DNA from: Streptomyces sp. CoH27
GTDB lineage: Bacteria > Actinomycetota > Actinomycetes > Streptomycetales > Streptomycetaceae
Assembly (NCBI RefSeq): GCF_020181035.1
Contig: NZ_JAIQYY010000007.1
Location: forward strand, 174,589-238,588
Direction: 5' to 3'
DNA: 64,000 nt
Shown: positions 33,131-41,786 of the stretch, one piece after another
Numbering within the stretch: the first letter of the stretch is position 1
Layout: each line of letters begins with the position of its first letter
Notes under the pieces: generated by a model
Database searches by the model: none
Told to the model about the DNA's origin: nothing
What the model saw: the letters and a program-made list of their open reading frames with translations, nothing else
Position numbers and translations under genes: made by a program

Positions 33131-35221
33131 GTGGCGAACGTAGAGCACAGCGGGCGATCTACGGATGTCTTCGGGGGGCGGGCCACGACCGGAGCGCGGC
33201 TGCGCGCGGCCCGGCTGGGACTGTGGGCGGTGGCGGCGATCCTCGCCGTACGGCAGATGACCGTGGTCCTCAGCACCCCGAGCGGTCAGCGGCTCACCGA
33301 CCTGGAGACCTGGGTCGGACCACACGGCGTCCTGCACGTGAACGGCTCGATCTACGACTCGACCCGCTTCACCGGCACGCCCTTCGGCGGACTCGTCCTC
33401 AAGCCCCTGACCCGCTCCGCCCAGGCCGCCCTCGGCTGGGGCTGGACCTTCGGCACCCTGCTCCTCGTCGTCGCCCTCGGCCTGATCGCCGCCCGCGCGC
33501 TGCCCCAGCCGGTCAGCCGCCGCACCTCGCTGCTGGCCGCGCCGGTCGCGATCAGCCTGCTCATGCTGTCCCTGCCGGTCCGCAACGCCCTGTGGCTCGG
33601 CCAGACCAGCATCATCCCGGTGCTGCTGGTCCTGCTCGGGCTGTTCGCCGTACGCGGGGAGCGGGCCAGCGGACTGTGCATAGGCCTCGCCGCCGCGCTC
33701 CAGCCGACCATGCTGCTGTTCGCCCCGCTGGTGTGGTTCACCGGCCGCCGCCGGGCCGCGCTCAGCACGGCCGGCACCTTCACCGCGCTCACCGCGCTCG
33801 CCTGGGCCGCGCTGCCGCACGACTCGTACGCGTACTGGGTGCACCACATGGCCGGGGTGGGCCTCGGCGGCAAGGCCGACGCCCTCGGCAACCAGTCGCT
33901 GCACGGTGCCCTGCTCCGGCTGGGCGTCTCCGGTTGGCCGGAGATCGCCCTCTTCCTGCTGCTCAGCTCCGCCGTCGCGGCCCTCGCCATGCGCCGCGCG
34001 GTCCACTACGCGGCCGACGGCCAGCTGCTTCTCGCCGTCGCCATCACCGGCTGCGCCGCCATCGCCGCCTCGCCCACCGCCTGGCAGCACCAGCTGCTGT
34101 GGGTGCTGCTCGCGGTCGTCGGCCGGGTCGGCAGGCGGGCCTCCGACCGGTACGTCTGGCCGGTCGCCGTCGTCCTCGTCACCACCCTCCCGGCGAAGAT
34201 GATGCTGCCGAACATGCCGGTGATGTATCCGCTGCGGGACAACCTGGTCCTGCTCGCGGCCCTCGCGGCGGCCTGCGCGGTGCCCTTCCTATCGAGGACC
34301 GCGCCCCTGTACCACGCGCCGACGCCGACGGACTATGCCGCGCCCGTCCCGGCCCGCCTTTCGCGGGTGCCGCTGCTGCCGTTCTGGCGCCGGGCCCTGA
34401 GCAGGCCGAACCTGATCCTCGAACTCCTGCTGATCCGGGTCTGCTACGCCGCCTACTCCACCGTGCGAGCCGCAGCCGCGGGGGGCCGTGCCGTCGCGGA
34501 GGACCACGGGCGCCAGGTCCACGGGCTCGAACAGGCCCTGGGCATCGGCATCGAGCACTGGGTCAACCACACGGTGGCCGGAATGCCGTGGCTGCGCGGG
34601 TTCCTCGGCTTCTACTACGAGTCGTTTCACTTCGTGATCCCGCTGGCCGTCCTCGCGGTGCTCTACGTACGACGGCCGACCGACTTCCGCTGGGCACGCA
34701 CCTCGCTCGGCCTCGCCACGCTCCTCGGCCTCGCCGGCTTCTGGCTCTACCCGCTGGCTCCGCCCCGGCTCATGCCCGGACTCGGGTTCATCGACACGGT
34801 GCACGGAACGCAGAACCTCGCGAAGCCCGACTACGGCGCGATGACCGCGGTGACCAACCAGTACGCGGCGATGCCCTCCCTGCACTTCGGCTGGTCCCTG
34901 TGGTGCGGCATCGTGATCGTGGCCCTCGCGCCCAGGTGGTGGATGAAGGCCCTGGGCTTGCTGCATCCGCTGTTCACCGTGTCCGCGATCGTCGCGACGG
35001 CCAACCACTGGGTCCTCGACGCGGTCGGCGGGGCGGCGGTGGTCGCCGCGGGCTTCGGGCTCACCTACCTGCTGTCGGGGCCGCGTTCGCGTCAGGACGG
35101 GGAAACACCGTCGGTCCCGCACTCGAACCAGACCGACTTCCCGGTCCCGGCCGGTGACACGCCCCACTTGTCGACCACGGCGTCCAGCAGGACGAGGCCG
35201 CGTCCGCTCTCCGACTCGTAG
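33131..35221 (+). CDS. Bifunctional GT87 glycosyltransferase / PAP2 phosphatase-fold membrane protein
   Basis: A 696-residue polytopic membrane protein. The N-terminal about 410 residues match the GT87/DUF2029 (PimE-like mannosyltransferase) family, with VNGSIYDSTRFTGTPFGGLVLKPLT in the first outer loop. After a linker the C-terminal about 230 residues form a PAP2-type domain with the phosphatase motifs QYAAMPSLHFGWS and TANHWVLDAVGGA. The combination suggests polyprenyl-phosphate-linked sugar transfer together with lipid-phosphate handling. The start GTG 33131 has GGGAGG upstream, somewhat distant. The 3' end overlaps the convergent ATP-binding gene by 130 bases, and the last about 43 residues are low-complexity. 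Confidence 0.85.
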   Translation: MANVEHSGRSTDVFGGRATTGARLRAARLGLWAVAAILAVRQMTVVLSTPSGQRLTDLETWVGPHGVLHVNGSIYDSTRFTGTPFGGLVLKPLTRSAQAALGWGWTFGTLLLVVALGLIAARALPQPVSRRTSLLAAPVAISLLMLSLPVRNALWLGQTSIIPVLLVLLGLFAVRGERASGLCIGLAAALQPTMLLFAPLVWFTGRRRAALSTAGTFTALTALAWAALPHDSYAYWVHHMAGVGLGGKADALGNQSLHGALLRLGVSGWPEIALFLLLSSAVAALAMRRAVHYAADGQLLLAVAITGCAAIAASPTAWQHQLLWVLLAVVGRVGRRASDRYVWPVAVVLVTTLPAKMMLPNMPVMYPLRDNLVLLAALAAACAVPFLSRTAPLYHAPTPTDYAAPVPARLSRVPLLPFWRRALSRPNLILELLLIRVCYAAYSTVRAAAAGGRAVAEDHGRQVHGLEQALGIGIEHWVNHTVAGMPWLRGFLGFYYESFHFVIPLAVLAVLYVRRPTDFRWARTSLGLATLLGLAGFWLYPLAPPRLMPGLGFIDTVHGTQNLAKPDYGAMTAVTNQYAAMPSLHFGWSLWCGIVIVALAPRWWMKALGLLHPLFTVSAIVATANHWVLDAVGGAAVVAAGFGLTYLLSGPRSRQDGETPSVPHSNQTDFPVPAGDTPHLSTTASSRTRPRPLSDS

Positions 35222-35505
35222 TCCACGTCCCCACCGGCTACGGGGAGGTGACCGAAGGCATCGGTCACCTCGGCCCGTACGCCCGCCGTCTGCCGGGCGA
35301 GCAGTACCGTGCAGCGGCGATCCGGTACGTGCCGTACGACGTTGGTGACCAGCTCGCTCACCCCCAGTTCCACGGCGAACGTCAGCTCGGTCAGCCGCCA
35401 TTCGTGGAGCAGCGAGCGGACGATACGGCGGATGTGGCGGACCGAGTGCTCGCCGACGGTGAGCTGCATGCGGTACTGGGGAGTCCGGGGAATGTTGGGG
35501 TTCAT
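35092..35505 (-). CDS. HATPase_c anti-sigma-type ATP-binding regulatory protein
   Basis: A 137-residue GHKL-fold protein: FAVELGVSELVTNVVRHV is the N-box (E-L-x-x-N), VTDAFGHLPV fills the D-x-G-like G1 box (D-A-F), and ESGRGLVLLDAVVDKWGV the G2 box. Such small ATPases are the SpoIIAB/RsbW-like proteins abundant in Streptomyces. It is divergent from the Scr1-type regulator and DUF397 gene, a triad seen many times in streptomycete genomes. Start at ATG 35505; a GTG at 35529 is an alternative. It shares 130 bases tail-to-tail with the GT87-PAP2 gene. Confidence 0.85.
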   Translation of the reverse strand: MNPNIPRTPQYRMQLTVGEHSVRHIRRIVRSLLHEWRLTELTFAVELGVSELVTNVVRHVPDRRCTVLLARQTAGVRAEVTDAFGHLPVAGGDVDYESESGRGLVLLDAVVDKWGVSPAGTGKSVWFECGTDGVSPS

Positions 35506-35577
35506 AGGGCGATGCTGACCTGGAATCACTACGCTGGGCTACGGGCTGAACACAACGAGTCCGAGAGGGGACTTGGC

Positions 35578-36385
35578 ATGGTCAACATCAACACCCTCGA
35601 CCCCAGCGCCTCACCGCTCGACTACTACGGCTTCGAGTTGCGCCGGTACCGGGAGGCGGCGGGACTCACGCAGCGGCAGCTCGGGGACATCATCAACTAC
35701 ACGGGGTCGATGGTCGGCCAGGTGGAGACGGCCCGGAAGCTGCCGACGCTGGACTTCAGCCAGCGGTCGGATGCGGCGCTGTGTACGGGCGGGTTACTGA
35801 CGCGGTTGCATCCGCTGGTGATGCGGAGTCAGCTTCCGGCGTGGTTTCAGCAGGTGGCGGAGTTGGAGGTGCGAGCGGCGGAGATCTGTACGTTCCAGAT
35901 GGGCATGATCCACGGGTTGTTGCAGACTCCGGAGTACGTGCGTGCGGTGCTCGGCGCGTTGGACGGCACCGACCTCGACGACCGCTCCGTCGTACGACTG
36001 GCCCGCCAGCGCATCTTTGAGAAAGAGCAGCCGCCGGTCTTCTGGATGGTCCTCAGTGAGGCCGCACTGAATCAGGAGATCGGCGGGTCGGAGATCATGC
36101 GCGGTCAACTGGCCCACCTGTTGACCTTCGAGAACAACCCCCGGATCAACATCCAGGTGCTGCCGTTTTCGGCCGGGGCCCACGCGGGACTGACAGGCTC
36201 GTTCAACGTCTACCGCTTCGCCGACGACCCGACCATTGTCTACACCGAGGGGTACGGCAGCGGGCATACGACCGCCAACCCGGACACCGTCAAGGACTGC
36301 TCGCTCCGTTACGATCATCTACGAGCCGCCGCGCTCTCGATCAAGGACTCGGCGGGGCTGATCCGAGAGGTGATGGAGGACCGCT

Positions 36386-36405
<20 letters not shown>
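35578..36405 (+). CDS. Scr1-family helix-turn-helix regulator (DUF5753) with a TTA codon
   Basis: The 275-residue protein has an XRE helix-turn-helix at about residues 20-60 (LRRYREAAGLTQRQLGDIINYTGSMVGQVETARKLP) and a C-terminal DUF5753 domain (IHGLLQTPEYVRAVL, FWMVLSEAALNQEIGG, INIQVLPFSAGAHAGLTGSFNVYRF). These regulators typically act with a downstream DUF397 protein, here overlapping by 20 bases. Leu73 is encoded by TTA (35794-35796), the rare codon read by the bldA tRNA, so its synthesis should depend on developmental stage. ATG 35578 follows GAGAGGGGA. Confidence 0.9.
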
Positions 36406-37873
<1,468 letters not shown>

Positions 37874-37985
37874 GCCCAGCAGTCTGCTGACGTGACGTCC
37901 ATCACCGCAAGGGTCTTGCAGGCGCCAAGGGCTCGATCTGCACGACTTCCGCACCGATTGAGGATGTCGTACCCCTTGCGACTTG

Positions 37986-38000
37986 TAGAACCCGTTACTA
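37986..38000. promoter_or_regulatory. Second KstR-like operator, CYP125 side
   Basis: TAGAACCCGTTACTA matches TnnAACnnGTTnnA at seven of eight fixed positions (the final A is displaced by one base). It is 60 bases upstream of the CYP125 start. With the site at 37850 it suggests that each divergent gene has its own operator. Confidence 0.6.
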
Positions 38001-38059
38001 CGTTCACGGACGCTTGTTGATGGACCGTCAGATAACTGCCGGATGGCTGGGAGTCACCG

Positions 38060-39295
38060 ATGCCCTGTCCAGCGCTGCCCGACGGGTTCGACCTCACCGA
38101 CCCCGACCTGCTCCACCACCGCGTGCCCCTGCCGGAGTTCGCCGAGCTGCGCCGCGCCGAGCCGGTCCGCTGGATCCCGCAGCCGCAGGGCATCGCGGGC
38201 TTCGCCGACACCGGCTACTGGGCCGTGACCCGGCACGCGGACGTCAAGTACGTCTCCACGCACCCCGAACTCTTCTCCTCCACCCTCAACACCGCGATCA
38301 TCCGATTCAACGAGCACATCCAGCGCGACGCGATCGACGCCCAGCGCCTCATCCTGCTCAACATGGATCCCCCGGAACATACGCGCGTCCGGCAGATCGT
38401 GCAGCGGGGCTTCACGCCACGTTCCATCCGCGCCCTGGAGGACCGGCTCCGGGCGCGTGCCGCGGCCATTGTCGCGGCCGCGCGCGACCGCTCCGGGCCC
38501 TTCGACTTCGTCACCGAGGTCGCCTGCGAACTGCCCCTCCAGGCCATCGCCGAGCTGATCGGCGTACCCCAGGAGGACCGGTCCAAGATCTTCGACTGGT
38601 CCAACAAGATGATCGCCTACGACGATCCCGAGTACGCCATCACGGAGGAGGTCGGCGCCGAGTCGGCCGCCGAGATCATCGCCTACGCCATGAACATGGC
38701 CGCCGAGCGCAAGCAGTGTCCCGCCCGCGACATCGTGACGACGCTCGTCGCGGCGGAGGACGAAGGCAACCTGAACTCCGACGAGTTCGGCTTCTTCGTG
38801 CTGATGCTGGCGGTCGCGGGCAATGAGACGACCCGGAACGCGATCACTCATGGCATGCACGCGTTCCTGACGCACCCCGAGCAGTGGGACCTGTTCCGGC
38901 GGGAGCGGCCGGCGACGACGGCCGAGGAGATAGTGCGCTGGGCGACCCCGGTCAACGCCTTCCAGCGGACGGCCACCCAGGACACCGAGGTGAGCGGGGT
39001 GCGGATAGCGAAGGGCGACCGGGTCGGGCTCTTCTACGCCTCCGCCAACCACGACCCGGAGGTCTTCACCGATCCCGACGCCTTCGACATCACCCGCGAC
39101 CCCAACCCGCATCTCGGCTTCGGCGGAGGCGGCCCCCACTTCTGCCTCGGCAAGTCCCTCGCCGTCCTGGAGATCGACCTGATCTTCAACGCCGTCGCCG
39201 ACGCCATGCCCGGCCTGCGGCTGGCCGCCGAGCCCCGGCGACTGCGCTCGGCGTGGATCAACGGCGTGAAGGAACTCCGGGTCACCACCTCCTGA
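38060..39295 (+). CDS. cyp125: Cytochrome P450 CYP125-like steroid C26-monooxygenase
   Basis: The 411-residue P450 has the I-helix AVAGNETTRNAI (about 250-261, A-G-x-E-T form), K-helix EEIVRW, and heme loop FGGGGPHFCLGKSLA with Cys362 as ligand. The stretch LPEFAELR...ILLNMDPPEHTRVRQIVQRGFTPRSI and DFVTEVACELPLQAIAELIGVPQEDR closely recalls M. tuberculosis CYP125A1, which oxidises the terminal methyl of the cholesterol side chain. ATG 38060 follows GGGAG. Electron-transfer partners are not adjacent; a ferredoxin gene lies at 55.2 kb. The stop codon is inside the first unit of a 23-base tandem repeat. Confidence 0.9.
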   Translation: MPCPALPDGFDLTDPDLLHHRVPLPEFAELRRAEPVRWIPQPQGIAGFADTGYWAVTRHADVKYVSTHPELFSSTLNTAIIRFNEHIQRDAIDAQRLILLNMDPPEHTRVRQIVQRGFTPRSIRALEDRLRARAAAIVAAARDRSGPFDFVTEVACELPLQAIAELIGVPQEDRSKIFDWSNKMIAYDDPEYAITEEVGAESAAEIIAYAMNMAAERKQCPARDIVTTLVAAEDEGNLNSDEFGFFVLMLAVAGNETTRNAITHGMHAFLTHPEQWDLFRRERPATTAEEIVRWATPVNAFQRTATQDTEVSGVRIAKGDRVGLFYASANHDPEVFTDPDAFDITRDPNPHLGFGGGGPHFCLGKSLAVLEIDLIFNAVADAMPGLRLAAEPRRLRSAWINGVKELRVTTS

Positions 39296-39375
39296 GCGGA
39301 CCGGTCACCACCTCCTGAGCGGACCGGTCACTACCTCCTGAGCGGACCGGTCACTACCTCCTGAGGCGGGCCGGT
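39283..39375. repeat. Four tandem 23-base repeats spanning two stop codons
   Basis: Units begin at 39283, 39306, 39329 and 39352 (23, 23, 23 and 24 bases), consensus CACYACCTCCTGAGCGGACC followed by GGT. The first contains the CYP125 stop codon; the array ends on the first base of the stop of the convergent DUF1275 gene. Each unit carries an ACCGGT palindrome. Confidence 0.95.
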
Positions 39376-40070
39376 CACTCCTTCCCTGACGCCATCAGCG
39401 CCAGCACGGCCGAGACTGCCGCCGCGAGCGCCAGTGGGATGCCGAGGCCGTGGTGGAGGACCAGCCACGCGCCCAGACAGGCGCCGGCGAGCATGGCGAG
39501 CACCGCGGCCGTACGGCGCGGCTCGCGGCGGCTGGTGGCGTCGCCGAAGCGGGACTCCGAGGCCAGGCCGGTCAGGGTCATGGTCAGGACGGTGGTCGTC
39601 AGATCGGGGATGCGCAGCTTGCGGACCGTGGCGTTGCGCAGGCCCATCGCATAGCCGGTCAGGGCGATCAGGGCGTAGACCGTGCCGGTGGCGTGCGGCC
39701 ACGCGAAGGCGATCACGGCCGACACGGCCACCAGGACCGCCTCCGCCGCGAGAGTGAGACGGGCCCAGGCGCGGCGCGAGCCTCCGCTGTAGCGGGCCGC
39801 CAGCCGGCCGCCGGTCACCGCGCCCAGCAGGAAGCAGCCCAGCGAGGTGGCGGTGTGCGGGACGGAGAAGCCGGGCGCACCGGCCGCCGCGAAGCCCAGG
39901 ACGACGACATTGCCGGTCATGTTCGCGGTGAACACCCGGCCCAGGCCCAGATAGCTGACGGCGTCGATCAGCCCGCTCACCACCGTCAGGGCCAGCAGCA
40001 CGATCACCAGCCGCAGCCCGCGCATCTCCGGATCCGGTGCCGGTGTCCCCGCTTGCGATGCCGTGGTCAT
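39375..40070 (-). CDS. DUF1275 (YoaK-family) membrane protein
   Basis: A 231-residue membrane protein with about six helices: VIVLLALTVVSGLIDAVSYLGLGRVFTANMTGNVVVLGFA at the start is the DUF1275 signature (GxxDAxxyL...FxaNMTGNxvxLG), followed by LGCFLLGAVTGGRLA and MGLRNATVRKLRIPDLTTTVLTMTLTGLA. The function is unknown. The start at 40070 is chosen over a GTG nine bases upstream. The stop codon abuts the tandem repeat array shared with the CYP125 gene. Confidence 0.87.
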   Translation of the reverse strand: MTTASQAGTPAPDPEMRGLRLVIVLLALTVVSGLIDAVSYLGLGRVFTANMTGNVVVLGFAAAGAPGFSVPHTATSLGCFLLGAVTGGRLAARYSGGSRRAWARLTLAAEAVLVAVSAVIAFAWPHATGTVYALIALTGYAMGLRNATVRKLRIPDLTTTVLTMTLTGLASESRFGDATSRREPRRTAAVLAMLAGACLGAWLVLHHGLGIPLALAAAVSAVLALMASGKE

Positions 40071-40188
40071 GGGGACCACTTCACCACGGGTGCGGGATCG
40101 GCGTCCCGTACATACGCGCGCACCCTCGCCGAGCGAAGGGCGAGGGTGCGGAAGCGTGAGGGGGGCGCCGTGGCGCGGAGGGTGCGGC

Positions 40189-40605
40189 TCAGTACCAGCC
40201 GTTCGCCTGCCAGAAGTTCCAGGCCTTGACCGGGCTGCCGTAGCGGGACTTCATGTAGTCCAGGCCCCACTTGATCTGGGTGGCCGGGTTGGTCTTCCAG
40301 TCGGAGCCGGCGGACGACATCTTCGAGGCGGGCAGGGCCTGGACCAGGCCGTAGGCGCCGGAGGAGCTGTTGGTGGCGGACGGGTTCCAGCCACTCTCAT
40401 GCGAGACGATCTTGCTGAACGCGTTGAACTGCGCGGCGTCCGGGATCATCTTGTGCGCGATCGCCTGAGCGGAGGAGGCGGAGGCCTGCGTGGCGGCCTG
40501 GGCGGGCGCCGCGGTCAGGGCCAGACCGGCGGTGGCGGCGGCCACGGCGGCGGTGGTGAGGGCCTTCTTCGGGGAAGCGATGCGACGGATGAAAGAGACG
40601 GACAC
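40189..40605 (-). CDS. Secreted lytic transglycosylase-like (SLT) protein
   Basis: A 138-residue protein: a basic N-terminus, a signal peptide ending APAQAA-TQAS (about residue 38), and a compact SLT-type lysozyme fold with FSKIVSHESGWNPSATNSSSGAYGLVQALP (catalytic Glu in SHESGW) and ATQIKWGLDYMKSRYGSPVKAWNFWQANGWY at the C-terminus. It is at the short end for the family and resembles the actinobacterial secreted transglycosylases that cleave peptidoglycan glycan strands. The GTG at 40605 follows AAGAGG. A perfect hairpin ACGGGC-TC-GCCCGT (40629-40642) lies in its leader. Confidence 0.85.
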   Translation of the reverse strand: MSVSFIRRIASPKKALTTAAVAAATAGLALTAAPAQAATQASASSAQAIAHKMIPDAAQFNAFSKIVSHESGWNPSATNSSSGAYGLVQALPASKMSSAGSDWKTNPATQIKWGLDYMKSRYGSPVKAWNFWQANGWY

Positions 40606-40895
40606 AGAGAACCTCTTGCGTTGGGGACACGGGCTCGCCCGTATGCCGTGGACACCGCTCGTGCGATGGCCGCATACGTCGGCGCCCTGGCCCGGGTGGG
40701 CTCGTGGCGCCTGGCGACGTCGTCCAGATAAGCAGGCCCGAAAGCCGTCCGCAATGACCCCTTTTACTAGTTGTGGCCGCATAGGCAGGAAACGTCGGCT
40801 CTGTGACCTGGCTCTCAATGCGCAGGTCGGAAGGGGTGCACTGATGGATGTATCGGACATATGACCCTACGACCCCGGCTCGTAGGTGACCTGCG

Positions 40896-41786
40896 TCATG
40901 TGGGGTGCTTCACCGCCCCGGTGCCGCTCGGTGAGGTGTCGTATCCGCTCGGTGAGGGTTCCCGGGCGTCGAATGTGACCGCGGTCTCGAAGGCGGCCCG
41001 CCGGGTGGCCCGGCGCAGCGCGCGCAGCACCGCCGGGCCGAGGAAGAGGGTCAGCACCACCGTGCAGCCGGCCCGGCCCAGGTCCCAGCCGAGTGAGGTG
41101 GCCAGGCAGTACGCGAGGAAACGGGCCAGGTTGGCGGGGACGGAGGCGTGGGCGTCGAAGGAGATGTCCGAGGCGGCGGCGGAGAGGAAGGGCCAGCCGG
41201 CGAGGTTCATGACGGTGCCGTAGGCGAGGGAGGCGAGAAAGCCGTAGCCGGCGAGCAGCAGCAGCTCGCCCCTGCCCCGCAGCCGCACCGGCCCCGGCAG
41301 CAGCCCGGCCCCCATCGTGAACCAGCCCATCGACAGCATCTGGAACGGCAGCCACGGCCCGACCCCGCCGGTGAGCAGGGCGGACGCGAACATCGTGACG
41401 GAGCCGAGCGTGAAGCCGAAGCCCGGCCCGAGGACCCGCCCGCTGAGCACCATCAGGAAGAACATCGGCTCGATCCCGGCCGTCCCCGCGCCGATCGGCC
41501 GCAGCGCCGCCCCGGTCGCGGCCAGCACGCCCAGCATGGCCACGGCCTTCGGCCCCAGGTCCGACTCCGAGATCGTCGCCGCCACGACCGCGACCAGCAG
41601 GACGAGCAGGCCCGCGAAGAGCCAGGGCGCGTCCTGGGCGTGGGCGCTCAGCCGCGAGGTGGGCGGAGCGAGGAAGGGCCAGCCGAAGGCGACGACGCCG
41701 ACCGCGCTGACCAGGGCGAGGGCGGCGAGGGAACGGGGGCCGAGGGCGATGGCGTGCAGACGGGCTTTCGGCCGGGGTTCCCTCAT
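40896..41786 (-). CDS. ECF transporter S component, predicted cobalamin-binding
   Basis: A 296-residue membrane protein with seven or more hydrophobic segments and the ECF S-component pattern: VAMLGVLAATGAALRPIG (the AxxxA-type helix that contacts EcfT), FFLMVLSGRVLGPGFGFTLGSVTMFASALLTGGVGPWLPFQMLSMGWFTMGAGLLP. It is longer than usual S components (about 180-200), with an N-terminal extension holding an extra hydrophobic pair. It overlaps the upstream ATPase gene by four bases and is the last gene of an operon behind a cobalamin riboswitch, so it is the likely B12-specific subunit (CbrT-like role). Substrate assignment is inferred from the riboswitch. Confidence 0.82.
   Translation of the reverse strand: MREPRPKARLHAIALGPRSLAALALVSAVGVVAFGWPFLAPPTSRLSAHAQDAPWLFAGLLVLLVAVVAATISESDLGPKAVAMLGVLAATGAALRPIGAGTAGIEPMFFLMVLSGRVLGPGFGFTLGSVTMFASALLTGGVGPWLPFQMLSMGWFTMGAGLLPGPVRLRGRGELLLLAGYGFLASLAYGTVMNLAGWPFLSAAASDISFDAHASVPANLARFLAYCLATSLGWDLGRAGCTVVLTLFLGPAVLRALRRATRRAAFETAVTFDAREPSPSGYDTSPSGTGAVKHPT

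Noticed and set aside
39283..39375. Possible small CRISPR array
   Set aside because: The units are directly abutting with no spacers, and no cas genes are nearby. It is a simple tandem repeat. The same applies to 22051-22151 and 63797-63880.
40606..40895. c-di-AMP (ydaO) riboswitch before the transglycosylase gene
   Set aside because: Such genes often have one in Streptomyces, but I could not find the conserved ydaO blocks; only a 14-base hairpin is visible.
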